64,000 nucleotides of DNA from NCBI RefSeq assembly GCF_030936135.1, contig NC_082618.1, positions 5,367,034 to 5,431,033 of the forward strand, read 5' to 3'. A program made the position numbers and the translations under genes. The notes under the pieces were generated by a model. It did no database searches. It saw only the letters and a list, made by a program, of their open reading frames with translations, and was not told the origin of the DNA. Shown here piece by piece: positions 12,551 to 24,500 of the stretch (position 1 is its first letter; every line of letters starts with the position of its first letter). This DNA comes from Gavia stellata. Taxonomy: Eukaryota > Chordata > Aves > Gaviiformes > Gaviidae.

Positions 12551-15500
12551 GTAAGTCCTGGCTTTTCTCCACTATTGGTTTTTCTGAGCAATTCAGGCAG
12601 CAGTTGGGCTTTGCTTGAGGTTTTTCTTACTTCCACTGCTGAGCTGGGATGAAATCCAGCTCTGGTCCAGAGCAGGGTTTGGTGCTGAGATGCCAACAGA
12701 GGGGACAGCGTGGTTGAAACCCATCCAACCTGCGAGCCCTGTTCACTGGGGCATAGCCCCCTCCTTCCCCCACAGCCCCTGGGAGAGTTGCTGACGCCTC
12801 TGTCTGGTCCTTTGGCCCCCAAATATCAGCAATCTCAGTGGAAAAGCTCATTCCCCCATCAAGACATGGGTTGTCCAGGCTAGCCAGAGGGTTTTTTCTC
12901 TTCCCAATGTGTTGCAGAGGTATGTGGTTGACTGGTGGCTCATGCAGCAGCAGCATGGCTGGGACTGCTGCCTGGGCTTTGTGTTTTAGATCGGCGGGTC
13001 ACTTCCTGAAAGCAGGGTTTTTTTTCTTCTAAAAATAACAATTCCTTTGGAATATTTTTGCACCTGCAAGGCTCCCTCCAATGAAGTTTTTTGGTGATGG
13101 GGACAGAAGACACCGGTGTTGCCCTCCGAGGCTGAAGCACCACTACCATGGATGGGTTTTTGCAGCTCTCCTCCCAGCTACTTCCCCTCCTGGGCAGAGG
13201 AACACTATTATTTTTATTACCCTCAATATCGCTTTTCCTTGCCTGCATCTTTTCTTCTTCTGTACTTTGAATGAAAGCTTCAAAAGCAGGAGCCGGTTTT
13301 CATTGCAGCGTGTCCTCAGCGCTTCTTCCCTCCCCTTCTCACACGCATCCCCCCCTGCACGTGATGCAGGGAAACGTTGTCCCTGTTTTCCTGGGGGAAG
13401 AGCTGAGCGGTGGAGTGGTTGGCTCAAGAAATGTGGATTATGAGACCTTCAATCTCCTTCTTGCCATGGGACCGCCTTTGTTCCTGGTCTGAGCAAAGAG
13501 ATGCATTACGCTGCCAAACCCTCACCTGTGCCAACGCCGTGATTGTGTATTTGTCTCTTCGAAAAGCACAGGGCAAATAATAAGCTGTTTCCCAGGTCTT
13601 TACTAGCTGTATGTGTTGGTAATGAAATCTCAGGCTATTTAAATACCTAGGGAAGAAAAACCTCATTTACTTCATCTTCTCCAGGACTTTCCTGCTTGCG
13701 TTTCAGTCCCTGGTAGTGAAGCTGAGCCAACACGAGCCATCACGCCAGGCATGCACCTGGGGCTGCCGCTCCGTGGGTCTCTGTGCTCGGAACCCCCCGT
13801 AACCCTCGGTTTGGTAGAGGGATGGATCCGTACATTATACATGGGGATAGCAGGATAGTTCATCTTTTTAAACAGCATTTTCTATATTTTTTTGAGGCCA
13901 AAATGAACCTTGGCGCTGCTGGTATGAGTCCATCCCTCTCGCCTAGCCGTCACATCTCTCCCAGTAAAATATAAAATACGAGTTTAAACTGAAGCGCATC
14001 TCTGTAGAGCAGCTCAGCGCTGGTACGGGTGGCATGCATTGCTGGTAGCTGGCTCGGGGGGCTTCCTCAGCCCAGGGACCGCAGGAGACCCGGCTGGAAG
14101 GAAAGCACCATGTCCGTGGCGCGATGCACGGAGGATCCGGTGAACCTGGTGGGTGCTGGCTGCACGGAGCAGCGCTGGCGAGTCGGCCGCACCAAAGGGG
14201 CAATAAACTCAGGTTAAAATGGAACAACTGCTGCTCTTAAAACGTTTAAGAGAGTGCTCATAGAGGGATTTTTTTAGTGTATCTTGATTTGCCTCTAAAA
14301 ATCAATTTTGAAATGATTTTATGGCAACTTTTATGAACATTGTCTGTTATAATCACACCCTGCTTTGGTTTACATCTTTCTCTCCTCATCCCATCTTGTT
14401 TTCCATCTGGCAAATGATTCAGCTGTAAAAGTGGCACCAGCCTGGCACAGCTGGAGGAAAACAGCTTTTTGCTTCAGCAGCCCCCAGGTTTGTTTTTGCA
14501 TAGGCCCTACAAAAACTATGGTCATGTCTTTAAAGGGGAGAGCCCTCCTGGAGCAGACCCTTCTCTGGCTCACCGGTGAATTAACACCGTATTTTCTCTC
14601 CTTTCAAAGCAGCTGCCTCCTCCTTTCTGACCTTCTCCCGTGTAAACACCAAGAGGGAAACATTCCCCAGGGCAGGGCTGAGCCTCGCACAGCCGGAGAA
14701 GTGCATGGAGGCAGCGCTGGGGCCCTGGGGCTGGTGGAAACGAAACGTCCCAGAGGGGAAAAAGCAGTTCCTGTTCTGTCTTGGATTTCTTTTTTCCAAA
14801 AAAAAAAAAGAGAACTGAACCCATCGTTGGTAACCTGCAGCCCAACACTCATCGCCGGCTTCGTCCCACCCCTTGCACCCACGGCACAGGTTTCGGTGAC
14901 TAAATCGCATCTCTGCTTCCCGAAGCCACGACGCTCCCAATCCCGGAGCCCTGGAGGAGATCGGCCCTGGGGAGCAGCTCCGCGGGCTCCTTTGGGGGAT
15001 TTGTTATAATTAAAACAAATATCTGGGGAATTTGTGGCTCAGCAGAGACTTCAAGTGGGAGGCACTGGGTCCTGCCCTGCCATCAAGGCTCCGGCGGGTG
15101 CCGGGGGCCCTGGGGGAAATTAATTTTTCTTTATTTTAATGTAATTAAAATTCCCTGCATGGCTAAGGCTGCTGTATCGTAGCTTCTCAGTCGAAATGAC
15201 GCTCCTGTGCTGGATAAATGGAGTGTCTTCCTGGGCTGCTTTCTGCACAGGAACTGTCCCCCCTCAGACAGCACAGTTCTCTGGTGGCGTATCTCCATTG
15301 GGAGAGGGTTTACAAAGGAGAGAAATAAGTGGTCTTGGCAGACCTGGCATATCAGCCTGTGCTGGAGCAAGGAAGAGGTTTGGCAGTTAAATGCACTAAC
15401 CTCCCTATCCTCCACCGGGCCTCCTCTTGGTTTAATTAAAAGAGCTTGGAGTTATCAGGCACATGAGGGAAATCAATGCTTTTTCCCCCCTCCCCCTGTA

Positions 15501-18500
15501 ATAACCGTGCAGGCTGAGCCGCAGTCTTGCCTCTCTGAGAGCCCCGCTGCATCGTCCCCCGGGAGAGTTTGATTCAATTGAGCGACTTTTTTTTATTTAT
15601 TGATTTTATTTTTTGTAATAATTTTTTTTTTTCTTTTCTCAGGCTTCCAAACCCAAGGTGAGCATCCCGCTGTCGGCCATCATCGAGGTCCGCACCACCA
15701 TGCCGTTGGAGATGCCCGACAAAGACAACACCTTCGTCCTAAAGGTGAGAGCACGGCGGCAGCGGTGTGTATCCCGACGGGAACCCCATCTGTACCCACA
15801 TCCAGCCCCTGCTGCGGGGATGCTCCGTCCCCAAGGGGATCGTTGCCTTGGTTTTCGGAGCTGAGATGCTAACAGCAGTAATACTCCCCGCGGGATCCCT
15901 GTCTCCCCTCCCCAGGTTGTCCCCCCACCAAAATGATGCAACCTCCACCTGATGCCTGGGTATTTTGGGATCGAGCTGTTTGCCTGGCTTTCACCGTGGG
16001 GTTTTGCTTCTCCATGTCACCAGGAGATGAGTTAAATTAGTGTCTAGAGACAACCTGCAAGGGGAAACGCTCTTTGGTGCGGCTGCCGGTGGTTTTGTGA
16101 CTGCCGCTGCCCCGGGTCGGTGGCACATGGTGACAGTTTCATTTACACGGTGCGATGGGAAGGGCTGTGCGGGGCCACCGAGGCCCTGGGGATCAACCAC
16201 CCCACGCGAGTCTGGGGGCACAAGCAGAGAGTGAAAGTATCTCTCTCTCTCCAGAAAGAGTTTTCCATATCATGCAATTAATTAGCTTAATGCTCCCTCC
16301 TGCTCTGCCGAAAGGCAGCAGCCTGTCACGGCAGATGGGGGCTGAATTTTGCAGGGTCCCAGCTCAGGGCGCGACGTGCCGCTGTGATGATGGATGTGTC
16401 ACTGGAGATGGTGTTTCGCTCCAGCTAATGAGGCTGAGCCTCCCCACTCGTGCTAATGGACTCGTGCTCTCCATCAGAGCTGTTGGACGTGCCCAGCTGG
16501 GAGTTAGCATGTGTATGTGGGGGGACACCAGTGTGTTGAGGATTTCTGTGTCCTACCTCTGCTAAAAAAACACCTCTTTCCCTGATGTTTCTCCCTAAAA
16601 GCCTGTGGCAAAGGCAGACCGGAGAGGCCAGGCTTCCCGGCTGAATGAACCTGCTTAAAAGCTTAGAAAACTGTGAAAGCAGAGGAGGGAAAATATTGAG
16701 CCTGGCTTCGTGAAAGCGCCCCGTACCTGGTAGCCCGCCTGGCCCCGGCACACATTTCTGCGGGAAAACACTCTCCACCAAACCCGGCTCCTTGTAAAGG
16801 TCCCCCACCTTCTCCTGGCAGCTTCCTCCAGGGCATCCCCCTGCCCCAAGGGTTTCTCGCCATTCAACCTCAACCTCTGCTGCGGTCAGTGTCCACCATG
16901 GACACAGAGGCTAATTCGGCTGTTGTCTCCTGTGCCTCAAAGACCAACCTCACGCGTCTTCTCCTCTCCAGACTGATCAGCCCAAGGTCCTCCTTGTCTT
17001 CCTTGTGGGCTCTGGAGAGGAAATGCCCCAAAGTGTACGTGGTGCCATGGCCAGGAGCAGATGGGAAGGATTCCTTCTCCTTTGATTGCTTCTCCTTTCT
17101 TCTTCCTCTTTACCCAGCCCAGGTTGATCCAGCTGCTTTCTTTGTACCCTGAAAGATGACGTTGACTCATGTAGTTTGTGGGCTGGTGTAACCCCTCAAT
17201 GCTTTTTGCAGAACCGCTCCAGAGTCGCGGTTTCCCAACCCAAACACCCACGGCAATTAGTGCGAACCCAGAGCTCACTCATGTCCTTGAGCTGGGGGCT
17301 GCTTTTGGCTTTTTCTTCCACGGAGCATTTCTCAGCTTCGACAAGTTCATTTGAATTCTCGCCTCATCCTCCAACACACTTGCAACGTGGTGTCATCCGT
17401 GAATTGATTAGGCATCCTCGCTTTGCTTTTGTCCTAATCATTACTGAAGAGCAGCACGCACGGAGAGAGTCCTTGATGTGAAGGAGCTTCTGAGCATATC
17501 CCTTGGCTTTGACCGTCAGCCATCGATAAGCCATTAACCATTAATAACTGCTCTTGGAATACGGCTCATCAGCTACTTGTGATCATGTTTTCTAGATGCC
17601 CTTACAATTCTCCTATCAACCATGCCTTGCTACCTGCCTTGCTGGAATGTCACATCGGTGTCCAAAGCGTGGTCAGTGCCAAGGATGTGACACTGCTTCT
17701 CCCCATCCCTGAGGCTGTCATAAGCAGGAGTAGATGGGTCTGACAGGGTTTGGTCGTGGCAGATCCCTGCTGGGGGGGATTCAGCTCCAGGGTGCTTCCT
17801 GGGTGCTTGTGGAGGGTTGGTTTCTCTGGCTGCTGGAGGAGGACTCTGGGGTTGCCCTCTTCCCACCTTCTGGAGCTGGACATGCTCTCTCCACTCCCAC
17901 TGCTAACAGCTCTGCAACTACTTCAGCCATTTCTTTAATTACCCCAGGGAACGCTCCAAACCCCGCTGGTCTGAAAACGCCTGATTGACCAGGTACCCTC
18001 CACCCTGCTCCTGCCCCGTTCTGGCCGGGGCGCTTACCCCGCCGCGGGGTTGATTGATTGCAATCGATCCTTTGAGTGACCCGAGGCAGCGAACGCAGCA
18101 TCGAGCCCATCTGCTCAGTTCTCCTCTCCTGCTGCCCCTCTCCTGCCTCTCCAGCCAGGCTTTGCCCTCGCCTTGCGGCTGTCGGCACAGAATGCTTTTC
18201 CCCTATTCCCAACGTATTTTATTTGTAGGTCATTTTCTGCCCCAGCCCTTCTCGCTGGGACATCTTGCTGCTGCTCTTTTGAGTTCCCCCTTTGCTGGCT
18301 GGACTCGCAGAGGGGGTGAAGCTCCCCCTCGATGTCGGAGTGTGGATTAGAGGGGTAAGAAAGGGAGCTGGGTGCCATGATTTCCCCACTGCCTTCCCGT
18401 GTACGGGGCTGATGTCAAGCCCGACGCAACATGCCACGCTCTGTCAGCTTACGATAGGTAGCAAAGCCCCTGCCTTGTTCTGGGAGGCCACACTGGAATG

Positions 18501-21500
18501 GTTTCTGCCGAATTGCCTAAAAATTAGCAGGCAGCGTGTCCCCACCACCCATCGGACGCCAAGCACATGCTTTTTTTTTTTTTTTTTTTTTTCCATTGCA
18601 CAAGCAGGCACTTGCAAAATACCCAAGCCCTGCACGTGCTTCGCTTGCTGTCATGCTCTGCGTGAGAGAGCAGCCCTGTCTCCCACGCCGGCTTCATGCA
18701 TTGTCCTCAGAAAGCTGGAGAGGCTCCTTTGCCTCTCCAACAAAACGGGGGGAGGACCTTTGCTGCTCCCCTCCACCGCTGCGCTGCTCGGGGCAGGACA
18801 GCCCATGCTCGGCCCCAGCCCAGGCACCGCTCCCTGCACACCCTGCTTATTTTCAGGACAGTGATTCAGTTGTTTGTGATTAATTTAATTTGCTAGGAGG
18901 TTGTCTCTGTTGGCAATGCGATACCCTCCCGGAGTCAGGGCGGCCTCGCCAGCTCGGGAACACGTTGTGTAAGGGGTCTGGGAGGGATGCAGGGAAACCT
19001 GCCAGAGGCACACAGCATTGCATGGGGTGGCTTCCGAGTCCCTCTGCCCTGCTGCCCCACTGCTGATGTGGGGCTTTTCTGGGTCCTCCCTGGTCCCAGA
19101 AAGACCCAGCTCCTTTGGGCTTGCAATTTTGGAGGCTCTTTTGCCTCCTGATTCTTATTTTAATTTTTTTCCTGTTAAAGTGGGTTTCTCTCCCACCCTG
19201 TTGCAATCAGAAATCAGAAGCCTCGTGGACCAGCAGGCAGAAAAAAATAACAGAGGAGAGGTTTTAAACTCCTGGGTTTGAGGAGCTGGTGGGATTTTGG
19301 GGCAGCGAAAGGGCAGCGTGGCTTCTGCTCTACCTGCACAGAGCTGTTTTTGGGGGGACGCTGAAGCACCCCAGAGCCGTGCGATGCTGTCTGTGCTGGT
19401 GCGTGGTGCCATGCACCCCCGATGCCGCCGGCCAGGTGTGGTTTTGCCATGGAGGCTGTAAAAACCTTGTGATGCGTTTGTGGGTAACGGTGGGGTGGGG
19501 GTTTTCCTCCAAGCCCCAGCTTTGGTCAGGGGTCACCCTCAGACACATCAAAGCATCTCTCTGGGTCACCCCTCGGCATTCCTTTGCTGGAATGGGAGGG
19601 GGCACTTATCCTCTCCTGTTCAACCGAGGTGCTATTTAATAGCAGGAGGTGAATGGGGGGATCCAGCTGGGTTATGGGGTGTGATTTACCCCGGGGAGGC
19701 GGTGGGACCCCGGCCACAGCCTGACGCTGTCCCATGTTGCCCGCAGGTGGAGAACGGGGCTGAATACATCCTGGAGACCATCGACTCCCTGCAGAAGCAC
19801 TCCTGGGTGGCGGATATCCAGGACTGCATCGACCCCGGGTAAGGCTCGCCAGGGGAAGGTGCTGTGTGGGGACCAGGCTCACCACTGCTGTGGTGCCCTC
19901 GCCGCCGAGCACGGGTTATTACTCCGATGCAATTTTTGCTACTCGGGGTATTACAGAAAGTCCCTGACTCACGTCAGCAGAAGTCTGGAGGCAAAGTTTG
20001 CAGCCTGTGTGTGTCAGAGGTGCAGCCTTGCAGAGAGCTGGCTGCTTGCTCACCCTTTCCTGCCCTGTGTCACCTCGGCCAGACAGAGGCAGGTGACCCA
20101 GGAACACAGCCCTCAACACGGGAAGCTCCTAACACCCACCCTCTGAAGCTTTTATACTATATTTGAGCTATTTTCTATGCTTTTTGCCAGTCCAGCATCC
20201 ATGGTATATTTAAGATTCTGCTGGCTAAATTGATTTATTTATGTTTCTATCACTGTGGTATTAATGCTGTCACTGGAGTCACAACAACTCTGCCAAAACT
20301 TCTCATCTTCTCTTTCATCAGCCCATGCATTGGGTTACGCTGTAGGGAGGTCTGCGTGCCCGGCACTGCTGCCCTTCAGCTGGCTCAGACAGCCCCAGTC
20401 TCGGGGAGGCAGGATCAGCTCAGGCGCTCCCCAGGCTCCGGGAAAACCCCAGCACTGCCCTTCTCGGCACGGTTTTGGAAAAACAAGGTGCCCAAGCTTG
20501 CAGAGGTGAAAACCTTGAGCAAACCTAGAACAGGGGCTTGGAGAAGGGTCCAGCTGCCTCTGGGCTGCCTTTGCCCCCTTCCACCGAAGAGAGGCAGTTT
20601 GGGTGCTGCAGGGTTGGTCACGGCAGAGGCTGCATCTCATAGGGCAGATGCACTAATGGACTCTAGATCTGTGCTCCTTCAGCTGCTTTTGCTGCTTTTT
20701 AAAATACATAATTCAAGAAGCGACGCTGAGGCTGGGCTGCTGGTGGAGGCGAGGCTGGGAAACATGGCCCTTCTCCCAGCGCATGTCTTGGTGCCGGTTT
20801 TCCAGCCGGAGCCCAGCACCGCGGCCATGCTCGCCTCGAGCCGCTGCAGAAGCTGCTGGCAGCAGCTGGCTCTGCCAGCCCCTCGCTCTGCCGCCAGCAG
20901 CCTCCCAGCCTTTTATGTTTGCTTAGCACCCAGCACAGTCCCGCTTTGGCCTCCGGACGTGACTGTAAAGCAAATAATAATGAACTCCAGAGCAAATAAT
21001 AATGAGCTGTTTAATACACCGACACACACGCTTGGTGCCAAGAACGAGTTTTCAATCACTCCTGATGCTTTTGCCAAGGGCTGCATGCTGGAGCTGCTGC
21101 GTGAGCACCCGTCGACGGCTTTTCTGCAAAGCGCTGTTGGTTTTGGTTTTCCTTCCTCCCTTCTTGTTTTTTCACCGGCTGCAGCTGAATGACTCCCAAT
21201 GGCTGATTCACTTACTGGCCACTAAATAATTCAGCAGCTCCCTCACGAGCCGTTACAGCTAACGCAGCCGCTTCCTCGCTGCCTGCGCCCACGTGCCTGC
21301 CGTTAAGCAAGAGTAGCCGAGTGCCACTGGCTGCTCCCGCCGGCGGCCAGGATAAAAATAGGCTGGGGGGTTTGTGCAAGAAGGGTGCTGAAGTGCACGG
21401 GCAGGAGCCGGGCAGCAGGGATGCTCCCCGTGGGTGCTGCACTGCTGCAGCCCCGCCTTGCTCTGCTCCCACTCACTGTCTCACTCTGGGCCTCCCAGCT

Positions 21501-24500
21501 TGGTTTTTCGGTGTCTTTTGGGGACGTAATTCCTGTGGGTTGGTAATTCCCTTTGTGGAGGGTGAAAGCAAAAGCGCCCTTGGGTGGACGTTGGTGGTGG
21601 GAGTGCGTGTGCGTCTATGTAAATCTTGCAAAGCAAAGCAACGGAAGTCAAGGTAATAGATTTCCATCCAAACCAACAAGGTTGCAGCAAAATACTGCAG
21701 CTGGGACCAGCTGGCGTGACCCCCGTAATGAGGGCTTTCAAGGGTTTAATCGCCTCACACTGGTATCTCACCCCTAAAAGACCACGTTGTTTCGCTGGCC
21801 ACTCTGCCTCTCGATGCTGCAGGCACTTCTGTTCGTGGCAACCCCTCCAGGAGGAAGCGAGGAGCATTGGGATATGTTCCTGGAATTTCATTTGGTCAAG
21901 AGTCCCCGTCGCACGCCTGTGAGCAGAGGTGCCGTGCGTGCATCCCCGCAGCGTGGCAGCTGGCGTGTGACTGCTCTGTACTCTCCCCCCAGGGACAGCG
22001 GGGACGACATCGAGCTGGCGTCCTGTGCGCAGGGAGCCTGTCTGCCGGGCAGGGTGTCCTCCTGCAGCTGCGAGTTCCTGGCTGACGGTGAGGACCTACA
22101 TCTGGGAAAAACACCCGCCGGGGAGGGTGGGTGTCTTCAGGTGCCAGGTCTGGTTTGGTGGGAGGGGCCAGATTTTGCCAGCGATAAAGTGAAGGACCCT
22201 GAAGCAGGTGCTGTGGGGATGGATCTTCTTCTGTCTATCACCTTCCTCTTCTTCATGCTAGCCCCCACCCTGGGGAGGTGGGCCACCCCATTTCAGACAT
22301 CAACGCTGCCCCTGTACATCCTGGTATGTGTTGGAAGTCTAGTCCCCATCTGCAGGCGCTGCGGTCTCTGGGTCCCAGCAAGCAGTCTCCACCCGCACAG
22401 CCCCACCTTGTCTTCATGCCCAGCCAGGACGAATCCGTGTCCCTCATCCCGGTGGCACCGGGGCAAGGAAACGCAGGGCAGGCTGAAAGGGAGTCACCCG
22501 AGCTGCAGCTAGAGCCGTGAGCTAGCCCTGAGATGTCTCTGAGAGCCAGGGGTGCTCCAACACGGTTGCCTTTAGAGCAGGACAGCCCCCAGCCTTGTCC
22601 AGTGATGCTGAGCCATGAGCCCATCCCTCTGCAAATTCCCTTCCAGATGTGCCCAGGCCACCAGACAGATGTGCCCTGCCCGGCGCTCAAAGCACCACCA
22701 TGGCCACTGCCATCCCCGCACCCCACAGCCGGGGCAGGGACTCTCTGGGGGAGCTCCTCACCCACGTCCCGCTGGAGAGCTTCCTGCAGACGCTGGAGTC
22801 CTCCCCCCCCGCCGGGCATCTCTCAGGTACCGGGATGCGGCCCCAGCACCTCACTATCGGGGGTGCACGGAGGGAGAGGACGAAGGGGTGGGAGAGGGCG
22901 GTGTCCGGCTGCTCCCTAAAAACCTGCTGTCTCTGCGGCCAGGCGAGGACAGCGAGGCGGAGGCAGAGATCAACCTTTCCGATTTCCCCTGGTTCCATGG
23001 GACACTCTCGCGGATCAAGGCGGCTCAGCTAGTGCTCTTCGGGGGTGCCCGGAGCCATGGCTTATTCGTCATTCGGCAGAGTGAAACACGGCCGGGGGAG
23101 TATGTGCTGACCTTCAACTTCCAGGGGAAAGCAAAGGTGGGTGTCCTCTGCCTCTCCCTGAATGTTAGTGCCAGCCCTGCCCAGCACCCTGGGCTGCTTC
23201 CTGCCCTGCTGGGGCTCTGCGAGCAAGCGGGTGCCATGCAGTCACCCCAAACGCCGCAGCTCTGCAGAGAGCTGCACCTCAGCAGGGCACCACTCGGCTC
23301 CACCTGCCCTTGTTCCCCAAGAGCCTTCGGCACCCTGCCCAGCCCCATCAGCCCTTTCCCAGCTGGATCAGTGCCTGCCATGCTGGCATAAGGTTAAATA
23401 CCCCACGGGACCCCCAGCATAGCCTGGCACATCATCCCCTGCCCTCTTCTTGTCCGCTCCATGTCCTGAAGTACACAGATGCATTATAAAAAAACAACCC
23501 ACACGTAGTTTTCTGCTGGGTCCCTTTTCTACCAGAGGGCAGACACTGCCAGGGGTTGAGATGTAACGGCCCGATCTTGTGGCCAGTCCTGCAAGAAGCA
23601 GTTCAGGCAGACTGGGGGCTTCTCCAGGCTGTTTGTGTCACCAGGATGGGACCCGCAGCCCCCCTGGCTGCACCCAGCCGCCCTTCTCTGGCTGCTTCTG
23701 AATGGTGCTGGTCACCAGGAGGAGAAAAACTTCTCCCAGGGCTGCAGTAAGTAGGGTTTTGCAGGAAACCTCCTGCAACAGGAGACCCTCTTGGGCAGGC
23801 AAGGGTAAAAAGTAAAAGTCCTATGTTTGGAGATAAGCAAACCTCCCTGGCTGATGGAGGTGGCTCCTTCTGCTGATTGCAAGGGTGAATCTCACCCTTG
23901 CAGTCCCCACCTCACCCGCTGGCCCCCTGCCCTTGCAGCACCTCCGCCTGTCGCTGAATGAGAGCGGGCAGTGCCACGTGCAGCACCTCTGGTTCCAGAC
24001 CATCTTCGACATGCTGCGCCACTTCCACACGCACCCCATCCCCCTCGAGTCGGGCGGCGCGGCCGACATCACCCTCCGCAGCTACGTCGTGGCCCAGAGC
24101 CCGCTGCCCGGTAGGTGCCGGGGCTCGTGCTGCTGCTGGGTCGGGGCATGGCTGGGTTCGTGTTAGGGCTGGGATCTTGCGTGGATCCAAAAAGGACTGA
24201 TCCCTGGGATTCCTCCACCGACCCCCTCCCTAAAGCTGCGCCCGTGTCAGTGCACGTGGCTCCGGAGATGCCCCAAGGTGGGTGTTATCCCCCTGAAGGT
24301 GGGCAGGGAGGACCATGAAGCAGTGGGGCTGCACTGGGGTGACCTGTGTGCCCCCAGCTATGGGTGTCAGTCCCCTGGCTTGAGCAGGAGAGGAGCAGAG
24401 GGGTCTGTGGGGCTCAGAGCATCCCGCTATGCCGGGAGAGTGTGGCAAGGAGGGTTGGGGAAGGACAGGGTCAAAGATGGAGAGAGTGAGCAAGGGAGAG

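Noticed and set aside
20230-21192. 320-codon + frame in SH2B2 intron 3
   Set aside because: No recognisable domain, no Kozak or exon context, and it lies wholly within an intron of a well-supported gene.
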